From contig CAUJNA010001746.1 of assembly GCA_963377175.1 (NCBI GenBank), positions 979,255 to 1,043,254 of the forward strand: a stretch of DNA of 64,000 nucleotides, given 5' to 3'. Positions 26,432 through 34,825 of this stretch are shown here, in pieces. The stretch is from Effrenium voratum (taxonomy: Eukaryota > Sar > Dinophyceae > Suessiales > Symbiodiniaceae). Made by a program: the position numbers and the translations under genes. Positions within the stretch are counted from its first letter, which is position 1. The number at the start of each line of letters is the position of its first letter. The notes under the pieces were generated by a model. That model was not told the DNA's origin and made no database searches. It saw only the letters and a program-made list of their open reading frames with translations.

Positions 26432-26785
26432 CTGCTGCAGCTGCTGTTGCTGCTGGTGCTGCCGTTGCTCTTGCTCTTTATCTTATCTTGTTCTTGATCT
26501 TGCTCTTGCTGCTGCTGCTGCTGCTGCTGCTGCTGTGCTGCTGCTGCTGCTGCTGCTGCTACTAATGCTGTTGTTGTTGTTGCTGCTGTTGCTGCTGATG
26601 GTCCTGCTGATGCTGCTGCTGCTGCTGCTGCTGCTGTTGTTGTTGTTGCTGCTGCTGCTGCTGCTGATGTTGATGTTGCTGCAGTTGCAGTTGCCGTTGC
26701 TGCTATTGTTGCTTCTTCTCCTGTTGTTGTTGTTGTTGCTGCTGCTGCTGCTGCCGCCGCTGCCGCTGTTGCGCCAGCAAGTAAA
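26432..26785. repeat. CTG/TTG trinucleotide array
   Basis: About 350 bp of (CTG)n, (TTG)n and variants such as GTTGCAGTTGC. All frames are open and would give poly-Leu, poly-Cys or poly-Val on the plus strand, and poly-Gln, poly-Ala or poly-Ser on the minus strand. It may be simple repeat only, or overlap a low-complexity exon. Confidence 0.9.
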
Positions 26786-27562
26786 CCAATGCAAGCTCCA
26801 GCAAGACGGCGAAATCCAGTAAACATGCGACTGCCCCGAGAAGGCCGAGCAGCCGCCGAAAACAAACCAAACACAAAGCACGACATGTCTTCTTAGCTAG
26901 CACAAACAGCCAGCCCAGTTTGCAATTGCAAAACAAGTTGCATGGCCTTTCACCCCAACTCCAAACAAGTTGCAACTTGAGAATGGTCTCCCCTCAAGCG
27001 GGCAAAGACCCCGCCATTTTGGCGTGAGGTCCCGGCGACTGCCGGCAAAGTGACGAGCACCAAGGGCAGCAAGCCGGCAGCAAGGGCGACCCAGAAAGGT
27101 CGCTGCCAGTCTGGCGAGGCGGGGCCAAAGGGCTTTTCACAGACCAATAAATCCCTCAGGGTTCCGTGACCACGTGGAGTGGTCCTCCAATGCTTGCTAC
27201 ATGGTTTAACGCTCGGGTGTTCCCACCTCGTTCTCCAACCCTGCACCCGCTTCGACTCATTGACCTTGTTTTCCAATGTCCGAGTTGCTTGTGATCTCAA
27301 CCACCTACATGTCATGGCCCCACCTCGTTTTGGGCTGCCCCTCCCTCATGTTGCACTTAAATCGGTATGCTTCCCAAAACATGCTTTCGCCCGGCCTTGA
27401 CTGTACGCTTCTGCAAATAAAGGCAGTCGCTCATGTTGTCATATATATATATATATATCCGCCGACAACAGACGGCGTGTTGGACACAAAAAATGCTCCT
27501 TACCTCTTTACCTGTTACCCCTCCCCTAACCCCTCCCCAGGGGCACCATTTCAGACTATTGC

Positions 27563-28115
27563 GGGGGGGGGAAAAAATAGAAGAAGTAGGGGGCCTGGGG
27601 GGAAGTCTGTTGAGGGTTGCCTGTTATGGTTTTTATGTTCATCTCAAATCTATGTTCCCCCTTATTCGTTTTTAAAAGAGGGTTTTTGGGGAGCTTATTT
27701 ATCGTTTTCGTTAAGGTAATCATTTGGGTAATTGCCCCCCCTTGTTCATTGTTGGGCTGGGGGCAAACATTTTTTTCATTTGAAAGAGTTAACCCTTTTA
27801 GTAGTTATCAAGTTCTGGGGTGTTGCTGGGTCGTTTGTTTTCTTTGACGTTTATCTCTACAATTATTTATTTTTGTTCTACACTCTTGACAATATTTATA
27901 TCTTCTTCCACTTTTTACATTTCCAAATTCATCAATTGTTTTATCATAAAGACATCTGTTGCATTTGAAGAATTCACCATAGTCTTCTGTTGCTTTTTCT
28001 TCTGTCATTCCATAATTATTCATTATAGTTTGCTTCACAACCATTTCTTAATATATCTTAACAACTTCTTTTTATGTGATTTTTATGCGATTGTCTAGTT
28101 ATGTTTTATAGGTTG
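27563..28115 (+). repeat. Left inverted terminal repeat
   Basis: About 553 bp whose reverse complement matches 48951-49450 with scattered differences. The outer 90 bp is G/C-rich (G-run, then AAAAAATAG and GTAGGGGGCCTGGGG); the inner part is AT-rich and contains a complete small zinc-protein gene. The match fades just inside the word CCTATAAAACATA. Confidence 0.9.
27808..28044 (-). CDS. ITR-encoded small zinc-binding protein
   Basis: 78 residues. Residues about 28-31 form CNRC and residues about 54-57 form CQEC, a C-x2-C...C-x2-C zinc ribbon, followed by a basic tail (KINNCRDKRQRKQTTQ). The gene lies wholly within the left ITR, so the element should carry two copies, but the right copy is broken by a deletion. 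A small DNA-binding protein acting at the termini is possible; function is inferred only. No TCTA or ACTACTTAA motif precedes it; upstream is ATATATTAAGAA. Confidence 0.65.
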   Translation of the reverse strand: MVVKQTIMNNYGMTEEKATEDYGEFFKCNRCLYDKTIDEFGNVKSGRRYKYCQECRTKINNCRDKRQRKQTTQQHPRT

Positions 28116-28153
28116 AAATTACAGTATAATGAAAGGTTATAAAAGTTTACACT

Positions 28154-28189
28154 GTTTAATCATATTATAATTAAATATTATGATTAAAC
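28154..28189. terminator. Intergenic hairpin
   Basis: GTTTAATCATA and TATGATTAAAC form an 11-bp perfect stem with a 14-nt loop. It sits directly after the stop codon of the minus-strand gene at 28197. The same arm sequence recurs in the hairpin at 28846-28881. Confidence 0.65.
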
Positions 28190-28196
28190 CATGAAA

Positions 28197-28721
28197 TCAT
28201 TGTTTCTGTTTTCTATAAATTTCAATTATAACATGTTCGATAGTAATGATTTCGTGTCGTTTCATAGTCTGTTTGGTTTCTTCAACTGCTTGTTCAATAT
28301 GGTATTGTAATGACGCTCTACTTGAAATCTTATTCTGTTTAGATGATGAATAAGAACGACAGTTGCTAATATTATTATGATACATAATTTTTGAACTAAC
28401 TTCTATTCCAACCTGTATTTCTTCATCATACTTCATCATTCTTAATAATTCTTTTGGTGGTTTCAACGCATATGAAAGCGCTTTATCACCTTTTAAGCAT
28501 TTATTGCGAATCTCAACATAATATCTACTTTCTCCTACTCGTTCAGTGTAAATAGACGGTTTCCACTTCCTTTGTAATTCTCTTAAAGCATCACATTGTT
28601 TCAGTCTTCGCCACCCTTCACTACCATTAATGTAAGTAGTGATGATTGAAACTAAGCCTTCAGGTAAGCTAGCGCAATTCTCATCCATAAAATTATTCTC
28701 TGACATTTTACCCTTACTCAT
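28197..28721 (-). CDS. Unknown PLV protein, 174 aa
   Basis: Not recognised. Predominantly helical and basic, starting MSKGKMSENNFMDENCASLP, with RWRRLKQ-like and ALRELQRKWKP segments near residues 37-55. No signal peptide or membrane segment. It has the ACTACTTAA-type promoter 25 nt before the ATG, shared with the DNA polymerase, which suggests an early or replication-related role. A hairpin follows the stop codon. Confidence 0.6.
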   Translation of the reverse strand: MSKGKMSENNFMDENCASLPEGLVSIITTYINGSEGWRRLKQCDALRELQRKWKPSIYTERVGESRYYVEIRNKCLKGDKALSYALKPPKELLRMMKYDEEIQVGIEVSSKIMYHNNISNCRSYSSSKQNKISSRASLQYHIEQAVEETKQTMKRHEIITIEHVIIEIYRKQKQ

Positions 28722-28744
28722 TTTTCTCTTAATATATAAGGCTT

Positions 28745-28763
28745 TTTCTCTTTAAGTAGTTTT
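28745..28763 (-). promoter_or_regulatory. ACTACTTAA-class promoter
   Basis: The minus strand reads AAAACTACTTAAAGAGAAAA, then CTTATATATTAAGAG and the ATG at 28721. Nearly identical to the element before the DNA polymerase gene (43611-43630). Confidence 0.65.
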
Positions 28764-28845
28764 GGCTAGGGGTTGCTGGTCGGCTGGTCTGGGTTTCAGG
28801 TTTAATTTAAATGTCTTAACCTCATTGTTAGATTATAAAAACTAG

Positions 28846-28881
28846 GTTTAATCATATTATAATTGAATAATATCATTAAAC
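28846..28881. terminator. Intergenic hairpin
   Basis: Arms GTTTAATCATATTAT and ATAATATCATTAAAC pair with one mismatch around AATTGA. It lies just downstream of the stop of the gene at 28890. The first 19 nt are identical to those of the hairpin at 28154. Confidence 0.65.
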
Positions 28882-28889
28882 TAAATCAC

Positions 28890-29351
28890 TCACGCTTTCC
28901 ATCCACCTATTCCATCCCACCAGAATTCAATAATTCGCATCTGTCCATCTACTAGACTGTCTTCTGTGTTTAGTTTCCGTATCGCTCCCGATAAGATATA
29001 GTGATTAATAATCATAGCATTAAACTGCCCATCTCGGTTTAACTTTTTACCACAGACTTTTATGATGTTTTCATCTGTTAGGTTTTCATACATTTCTTTC
29101 ATGATGTCAAACCTAACAAATGAGTATATTGTCATCAAGTTTAATCCGCTATTATCCCTAAACCTGTTAATAACATCTTTCCAGAATTCTTCGTTTTCAT
29201 CAACTGATGGCAAAGGGTGTCTTTTGACGAAATCCTTTATTTTGTTTAAATCGTCATCTAATTCCTTTTTATAACTGTCATTATCATCATCTTCTTCGTC
29301 TGATAGCACCCAGTTTGATAAGTCAGCAATCACTCCGACATTTTCAGTCAT
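28890..29351 (-). CDS. Unknown acidic PLV protein, 153 aa
   Basis: Not recognised. The N-terminal third is very acidic (SDEEDDDNDS at residues 17-26, then KKELDDDL), the middle is helical and the end carries WWDGIGGW. It has an ACTACTTAA-class promoter, so it is likely co-regulated with the polymerase and the gene at 28197. No membrane segment. Confidence 0.6.
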   Translation of the reverse strand: MTENVGVIADLSNWVLSDEEDDDNDSYKKELDDDLNKIKDFVKRHPLPSVDENEEFWKDVINRFRDNSGLNLMTIYSFVRFDIMKEMYENLTDENIIKVCGKKLNRDGQFNAMIINHYILSGAIRKLNTEDSLVDGQMRIIEFWWDGIGGWKA

Positions 29352-29379
29352 ATTTTCACTTAATATAATAAGTTAATAT

Positions 29380-29396
29380 TTCTTAAGTAGTTTTTT
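29380..29396 (-). promoter_or_regulatory. ACTACTTAA-class promoter
   Basis: The minus strand reads AAAAAACTACTTAAGAAA, about 30 nt before the ATG at 29351. It keeps the ACTACTTAA core but has a shorter right half than the copies at 28745, 43150 and 43611. Confidence 0.55.
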
Positions 29397-29431
29397 ATTT
29401 TATGTTAAGGGGCGGGGTTTTTATTGAAAAA

Positions 29432-29444
29432 ATATTTTCTAACA
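29432..29444 (+). promoter_or_regulatory. TCTA-class promoter (integrase)
   Basis: ATATTTTCTAACA with TCTA at 29438-29441, 14 nt before the integrase ATG. Same arrangement as before ATPase, penton and MCP. Confidence 0.55.
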
Positions 29445-29454
29445 ATTTAATATA

Positions 29455-30380
29455 ATGGCGAGATTAACAAAAGACCAAATAATCAGCAACATCTATTACG
29501 ACTTAGACGAGGGTTTCGGAAGTACACAAGCGACACACAAGAAGGCAAAGGAAGAAGACCCAACAATAACAAAGACGATGTAATGTCTTTCTTAAAGAAA
29601 CAACCAAATAAACAAATCAAAAATTATAGAGGAACTAATTCCTATACCGCTCCATTCGCACGATATGAATATCAAATAGACATAATGCATATGTCTCCTT
29701 TAGCAAAAGACAAGAACGTTCCACAGTATGCTTTAGTCGTGATTGACATCTTCAGTAAATTAGCAGATGTAATACCGATGGAGGAAAGAGACGGAGAGCA
29801 CGTTTTGAAGGCGTTGAGAGCAAGCTTTAAAAAGATGGGTTATCCGATGTCCGTGTATTCTGATGACGACGGAGCGTTTGCAACTAAAAATCACGTTCAG
29901 GATTTCTTCAACAGTGAAGGAATAAACCACATCGTTACGAAGACCCACGCAAATGTGGCCGAGCGTTTTATTAGAACGATGAAAAACAAAATTCACGATA
30001 GAGTTAGGTTTAACAACATGAAATGGACCGACGCCCTAACGCCGGCATTGAAACAGTATAACAGCACATCTCACTCATCAACAAGGATGACACCGTCTGA
30101 AGCACACAAGGACGAGAATGAAATAAATGTAAAGGTCAATCTTAAACTACGAGAAAAAAACAAAAGAAAGTATCCCAGAATAGTGGAGAACGACAAGGTA
30201 AAAGTGTTTCAAAAGAAAAGGGGTAATTACACCGACAGAAAGGAGTATAACTCTAAATGGTCTAATAAAATATTCAATATCGATAAAATTGAATATGATA
30301 TTATGGGTAATAAAACTTACAAAGTAGCAGAAATAAACAAACCGCTTTTGAGACACGAAATTTTGTTAGTTAATGATTAA
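29455..30380 (+). pseudogene. Retrovirus-type DDE integrase, one frameshift
   Basis: The main frame (29583-30380, 265 codons) contains the rve core. The DDE residues are D33 (EYQIDIM), D94 (VYSDDDGAF) and E127 (NVAERF), followed by a C-terminal chromo/SH3-like DNA-binding region (NDKVKVFQKKRGNYTDR, then KPLLRHEILLV). The family N-terminus is encoded by the preceding 42-codon frame from 29455 (ARLTKDQIISNIYYDLDEGF), which ends at TAA 29581-29583 where one base appears missing near an A-run at about 29570. The true start is therefore 29455, behind a TCTA promoter. It inserts the element into host DNA. As written, the enzyme lacks its first 40-odd residues. Confidence 0.9.
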
Positions 30381-30676
30381 ACGTATTTCTTGGTGTCTTC
30401 TTTATACTTGACTTGATAGTAATCCAGACTTGATTGTTTAGGTTCTTTTATGATTTTTTCATTCAGTTTTTTAACATAAATGTTTCGTTTATTTTTGTAT
30501 TCGCTACTGTCTCTATCTACTTCTTTTGCTTGATAATTGTTATTGTTATCATATGTAGGTTTAATATTCAAGCTCTTTAAGATTTTCAGTATGTTTTCAT
30601 TTTGCTCCAACACTTTTTCTAATCTTGGAAACAACAACTCTAAACTACTGTCAATGTTCGCTAAATGTTCCTCCAT
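30377..30676 (-). CDS. Small coiled-coil protein, 99 aa
   Basis: Not recognised. Residues 1-36 show heptad-like leucines (SLELLFPRLEKVLEQNENIL), followed by an Asn-rich linker and a charged C-terminus. Convergent with the integrase gene, overlapping it by four bases at the stop codons. No TCTA motif is seen before its start. Confidence 0.55.
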   Translation of the reverse strand: MEEHLANIDSSLELLFPRLEKVLEQNENILKILKSLNIKPTYDNNNNYQAKEVDRDSSEYKNKRNIYVKKLNEKIIKEPKQSSLDYYQVKYKEDTKKYV

Positions 30677-30746
30677 ATATACTAAATTATAAAACTAAAC
30701 TTTTAAAACTAAATGTTGCAATTATGTTAAATCTACTCTTTAAATA

Positions 30747-31105
30747 CTATTTTTTCATCATTTGTTTAACAGTTTCCTGAGTTTCCTTATCGCCACTATC
30801 GGATGGTGATGCTTGCCGACCCCATTTAAAAGTTATATTATGAACATCTGTTTCTAAATTGATACTGTCTTTGGTTTTATCGATATTTATTCGTTTATCG
30901 TTTTTACTTAGTTTGAAACTTGTCGGAATACACGAACATTTACAATTTCCTTTCTTTTGTATTTCTAATTCATTTTTCATTTCTAACATCTTTTTACACA
31001 TTGGACAAGCAAACTCAATAACTGATGTTTCTTTAACAATTTCTTCTTTTTCTTCATCTGTTGAAGAAACAACTGATTCTGTTTATTCTTTTTCTTTCTT
31101 CCCAT
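30747..31105 (-). pseudogene. Zinc-ribbon protein with one frameshift
   Basis: An 84-codon frame starts inside the zinc site (30747-31001). Reading upstream in that frame gives IEFACPMCKKM, so CPMC plus the later CKCSC form a four- or five-cysteine zinc ribbon. A lysine-rich start (MGRKKKNK) with ATG at 31105 lies in another frame; the two meet near 31078-31088, consistent with one missing base. The C-terminal half includes FKWGRQASPSD. It may bind nucleic acid; function otherwise unknown. Confidence 0.5.
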
Positions 31106-31285
31106 CTATATTAATATTTATATTTTTAATATATTGTATTCACTAACTTAATTAATTCTAATGAATAATAACAACATTTCTTAATTTTATTATCGGTTAT
31201 TATTACTTGTTCTATATTTTCTACTTTATCTATTATATCAATATAATCCGAATAACTTCTATTCATATAAAATAATAAATATAAA

Positions 31286-31303
31286 ATATTTTCTAAATAA
31301 CTT
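31286..31303 (+). promoter_or_regulatory. TCTA-class promoter (ATPase)
   Basis: AATATTTTCTAAATAACT with TCTA at 31292-31295, 24 nt before the ATPase ATG. Confidence 0.6.
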
Positions 31304-31318
31304 TAATATTATTTTATT

Positions 31319-32074
31319 ATGTCTGATGTTCCAATAATAAAACCAATAAATATAACTGATTACGATTTCAAACAATCTAAATATGAACATGTGCCAAAAC
31401 TACCTTTTCGCTCAATTGTTGTTGCTTCATCAACGGGTGGCAAAACAGTTTTAATTCAAAACCTTATCCTAAATGTTTATAGGGACTGCTTCGCCCGTAT
31501 ATTCATTTTTAGCCCGTCGGTTCATAATGACCCTACCTTCGTTGAAGTCAAGAAATATCAAAAAGATAATATGAAGGTTGATGACGAAAAAGAAAAGTTA
31601 TATTATGACACCTACCAACCTGAAGAACTGGAAGAAATAATTAACACACAAAGAAAGATAATTCATTATATGAAAGAACAGAAGATGAAGAAACTACATT
31701 CAATTTTAATCATTGTTGATGATTTTGCAGACGACCCTAAATTTGTTAGATACAGCAAGTTATTACATGGACTGGCAACGAGAGGCAGACACGACGCCAT
31801 TAGTTTTTGCTTAAGTGTTCAAAAATATCGTGTCCTTGCTCCAATCATTAGGTTGAATTCTAGTTCGTTGTATATCTTTAAGTTAAAGAATGTATCAGAG
31901 TTAATGTCATTCATTGAGGAAAACTCCGCCATTGTTGATAAAGAGCAACTGTTAAATATGTATCATAAAGCGGTAGATGATAAACCATACTCCTTCTTTT
32001 ATGTTAATATGAATTCCAAAGATGTTAATAATATGTTTTATGTTAGATTTGAAAAAGCATTTAAAATAAAATAA
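31319..32074 (+). CDS. FtsK/HerA-type genome packaging ATPase
   Basis: 251 residues, the usual size for PLV and virophage A32-like ATPases that pump DNA into the capsid. The Walker A motif is ASSTGGKT at residues 36-43 and Walker B is ILIIVDDF around residues 129-136 with D134/D135. HGLATRGRHDAISFCLSVQ around residues 149-167 matches the region after Walker B in the family, where a sensor and arginine finger sit. Complete and undisrupted. A strong TCTA motif precedes it, as for the other virion genes. Confidence 0.92.
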   Translation: MSDVPIIKPINITDYDFKQSKYEHVPKLPFRSIVVASSTGGKTVLIQNLILNVYRDCFARIFIFSPSVHNDPTFVEVKKYQKDNMKVDDEKEKLYYDTYQPEELEEIINTQRKIIHYMKEQKMKKLHSILIIVDDFADDPKFVRYSKLLHGLATRGRHDAISFCLSVQKYRVLAPIIRLNSSSLYIFKLKNVSELMSFIEENSAIVDKEQLLNMYHKAVDDKPYSFFYVNMNSKDVNNMFYVRFEKAFKIK

Positions 32075-32089
32075 AGATTGAAATATATT

Positions 32090-32556
32090 ATGATATTTTA
32101 TGATTTACCATTAGACATTAAAAACCTTGTATTATCTTATAATTTAGGTGATGTTATATTATTAAAAATAAAAAATAATAATATTATTAAAAATTATATT
32201 AGTAAATTTAAACCAGTGTATAAGTCTTACAAATTAAAGAATTCACAGTATTTTGAAATTGATAATATCATTATGAAAAATATTATCAAAAACGGCATAT
32301 CATATATTTTTAACTTAAGTGAGTTAGATAAATTACATCAAAACATAAACCATTAAAATTATTAATTGAATATGATATATTTGTTACATCTACCTCATTT
32401 ACTTTTTTTAATCATGTTCGTAATCGTACTTTAACATCAAATAATTTATTTGATATTTATTATTTTCTTAATAAAGACCTTTATAAAACTAATTTAGTGT
32501 ATAGGGACAATGTGGCTAATTTTATTTCATTACAAGTGAAAAAAAATAACTATTAA
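32090..32556 (+). pseudogene. Unknown AT-rich gene with one frameshift; F-box-like start
   Basis: The first ATG is at 32090. The frame stays open to a stop at 32354-32356; a second frame then continues from about 32340 to TAA at 32554-32556 with the same Asn/Lys/Ile-rich composition (KPLKLLIEYDIFVTSTSF), so one base has probably been lost or gained near 32340-32350. The N-terminus FYDLPLDIKNLVLSYN resembles the LPxDxxxxIxSYL helix of F-box-like proteins found in large DNA viruses; that assignment is weak. It follows the ATPase by 15 bp and may be cotranscribed. Confidence 0.4.
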
Positions 32557-32648
32557 AGTCATCAATTAAGAAAGACAAAGTTTTATTAGTAAATTTTATT
32601 CATATTTTTTAATTAATAATGTTAATGAATCATATTAATATTATTAAT

Positions 32649-32858
32649 TTAAATCAATGAAGCGTTGCATAAATTCAACGCAGGTAATTTATATAATAGT
32701 TTGTCCGATTTTTGATTTTCTAACTTTTCTATTCTCGCTACACATTCTTGAATAGATTTTATTATTAAAGTATCCGCTCTCGTTTTTTCATCTACTCTTA
32801 AATTCTTAATGTCTTCCATACTGTTATTTTCTTCGTTTTTGCTTTGACCAATACCCAT
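32649..32858 (-). CDS. Small protein with myristoylation signal
   Basis: 69 residues starting MGIGQSKNEE, a good N-myristoylation consensus (MGxxxS), followed by a charged helix (residues 15-55). The product may attach to a membrane, for example an internal virion membrane or a host membrane. TCTA promoter. Its stop is beyond the 3' end of the fibre gene, so the two minus-strand genes are adjacent (9-bp gap). Confidence 0.5.
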   Translation of the reverse strand: MGIGQSKNEENNSMEDIKNLRVDEKTRADTLIIKSIQECVARIEKLENQKSDKLLYKLPALNLCNASLI

Positions 32859-32867
32859 TATATATTA

Positions 32868-32880
32868 TTATTTAGATTTT
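32868..32880 (-). promoter_or_regulatory. TCTA-class promoter
   Basis: The minus strand reads AAAAATCTAAATAATAAT with TCTA at 32873-32876, about 15 nt before the ATG at 32858. It overlaps the last codons of the fibre gene. Confidence 0.5.
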
Positions 32881-34814
32881 TCTTTTTTCAATTCCTTAAC
32901 TTCTTTTTCAAGTTTATCTATTTTATCATTTAATTCTAATACTGCTTTATGAACCAACACGGGTAAAACTAAATAATTCAATCCTAAATACTCTTTATCT
33001 TTACATACAATATTTTCAAACTCTTTAGGAATTGCTTTTAATACTTCATCTGCGATATATCCTATATGAGTTTTACCCCCGTCATTTCTATCGTGTCTCT
33101 TAAACTTCTTTGTCTTAAATTTCTTAATAATATTCATACAGTTAGATTTGACATTGTCTATGTCATATTTCAACCGCGAATCAGATGAATCAACAAACGT
33201 TCCGTTAATCGTTACGGTTGTCGCTGTTAAATCTATATTAGTTCCTGTTGATGGTTCAATTAAATTACATAACAATTTCTTCGTTCCTGCAACTTTTACA
33301 TTTTCATTGAATGTTGATGAGGCATTATTTGTAAAACTTCCAGTATTTACTGTTGTTCCAAATGTCTTATCAATAGATAATAAAACTGAGGGTGTAGTTG
33401 AACTATCTGAAACTCTGAACGCCGTGTTTGACGTTCTGAATATTACATCAATTGTGGATAAATTAGTTCCATCATAGTAAGTTGATATTTCACTTGTTCC
33501 CATTAATATATCTGTTCCTGTTGTCATTGAAATATTATTCAAAAATGAAACCGTTGTTAAATCAAATGATTGAATGGTATTAGTTGCTAAATAAGCATTT
33601 TGAACTGCTAAGTTAGTATCAACGGTTATTAATGTTCCACCGTTGGGTGATAAATGATTGCTTCTTAATGCTCCATTGGTTTTAATATAAACATCGTCAG
33701 CAAATAAATTGCCCATAACATCAACAGTGCTTGTGTTAAAAGTCCATCCACTGGTAATATTAACTGCCCCGACTATGTTAGACTGAACAGCGGGGTCTCC
33801 ACAAATAACTCTAATTGAAGAATTAGCATCGCTATTCCTCATATCAAAAGATGAAAAAGCACTAACATATCTATATAATTCGCAGTTTGTATCAATTGTT
33901 AATTTACCATCAGTAGCAATATTAACATTATCACAATTAACATCATCATTCGTATAAATATTACCTAGCACATCAATAGGCTTGGAAAAAATTGTTTTTC
34001 CTACAAGCCCATCAGCCATAAAATATTGGTTAGAAGCATTAGTTATATCTCCTACACTACACTCTACAAAATTAGGATGATGCATATAAAAACCTTCTGT
34101 TGCATCTGGTGTATATGTTTCTAAATATGGTTCTAATCCATTTATTGAAGTATTGATATTATCTATTTTTGTTTTAATATCCGTTGAAAAATCATTATTT
34201 GTAAATAAATTTCCTTTCATATAAACAGCACCTTCAAAATATGATGTTCCGTGCATATGCGCAAAATTATATGAAGTATGAACATTACCATTAATTGTAA
34301 TTCTTGAAGCATTATTAGGCCTTCCAATAATGACATCTCCCGTATTCCACCCAAGTAATAATCGATAAGGCGTAGCACCTGTTAGTCCTTGATAAGAGTC
34401 CAACTGACAACCTCTTTTAAATTCCAGTCGTTGGTTACTAACTGCGTCCTGGATTCTAAATATTGGATTATTATTATCTGTTAAACTAAGTATTAATGGA
34501 GAGTTTACTGTTTGTGCAGTTGTATTAACTTTGTCTAATTTTTGACTTATTACTGTATCTTGTGCGCTATCATTTGAAATTATTGAATTAATTGTATTTG
34601 TATTTCCCGTTATTAATCCACTTAATCCATCTGATTGTAAAACATATCTAGCGTCAGAACCTGCTATATCTAAAATAGAAGAACACGAAAATAAACCTGA
34701 TACTTGTAAATTAGATAATATTGTAGTATTATGATTTAATAATATTTTATCATTTTGAAAAGTTGAAGAATTATTAATTTCTACATCTCCAAAACCTCTT
34801 TGATTTAAAAACAT
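32868..34814 (-). CDS. Fibre protein, C-terminal part with S74 chaperone
   Basis: 648 codons. Most of it is Ser/Thr/Asn-rich beta-repeat sequence like phage tail fibres. The last 110 residues form an intramolecular chaperone of the Peptidase_S74 family: DSSDSRLKYDI holds the Ser and Lys of the self-cleaving dyad five residues apart, then HIGYIADEV, LGLNYLVLPVL and a terminal coiled coil (DKIDKLEKEVKELKKEK). In phage spikes this domain trimerises the fibre and then cuts itself off. The first ATG here is internal. The frame continues upstream past it (NYNYYHELYNNYIDTYVYGS) and belongs with the ORF at 34826-35647. Confidence 0.85.
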   Translation of the reverse strand: MFLNQRGFGDVEINNSSTFQNDKILLNHNTTILSNLQVSGLFSCSSILDIAGSDARYVLQSDGLSGLITGNTNTINSIISNDSAQDTVISQKLDKVNTTAQTVNSPLILSLTDNNNPIFRIQDAVSNQRLEFKRGCQLDSYQGLTGATPYRLLLGWNTGDVIIGRPNNASRITINGNVHTSYNFAHMHGTSYFEGAVYMKGNLFTNNDFSTDIKTKIDNINTSINGLEPYLETYTPDATEGFYMHHPNFVECSVGDITNASNQYFMADGLVGKTIFSKPIDVLGNIYTNDDVNCDNVNIATDGKLTIDTNCELYRYVSAFSSFDMRNSDANSSIRVICGDPAVQSNIVGAVNITSGWTFNTSTVDVMGNLFADDVYIKTNGALRSNHLSPNGGTLITVDTNLAVQNAYLATNTIQSFDLTTVSFLNNISMTTGTDILMGTSEISTYYDGTNLSTIDVIFRTSNTAFRVSDSSTTPSVLLSIDKTFGTTVNTGSFTNNASSTFNENVKVAGTKKLLCNLIEPSTGTNIDLTATTVTINGTFVDSSDSRLKYDIDNVKSNCMNIIKKFKTKKFKRHDRNDGGKTHIGYIADEVLKAIPKEFENIVCKDKEYLGLNYLVLPVLVHKAVLELNDKIDKLEKEVKELKKEKSK

Positions 34815-34825
34815 TGTCGCGCCTG

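Larger units (their letters stand above)
22122..27562. other. Host non-coding DNA left of the element
   Basis: Holds poly-C runs (21,953-21,990 and 22,488-22,500), a duplicated 75-bp stretch (23.55-23.67 kb), a GC-rich partial duplication (24.96-25.32 kb) and a large CTG/TTG array (26.43-26.78 kb). Two GC-rich blocks, at 26.23-26.35 and 27.02-27.13 kb, could be exons (minus frames open) but show no recognisable domain. Confidence 0.4.

Noticed and set aside
26428..26886. Poly-Ala/Gln/Leu ORFs in several frames
   Set aside because: Caused by the trinucleotide array.
31319..32074. Walker A lacking the first Gly as a sign of inactivity
   Set aside because: ASSTGGKT still fits the [AG]x4GK[ST] consensus.
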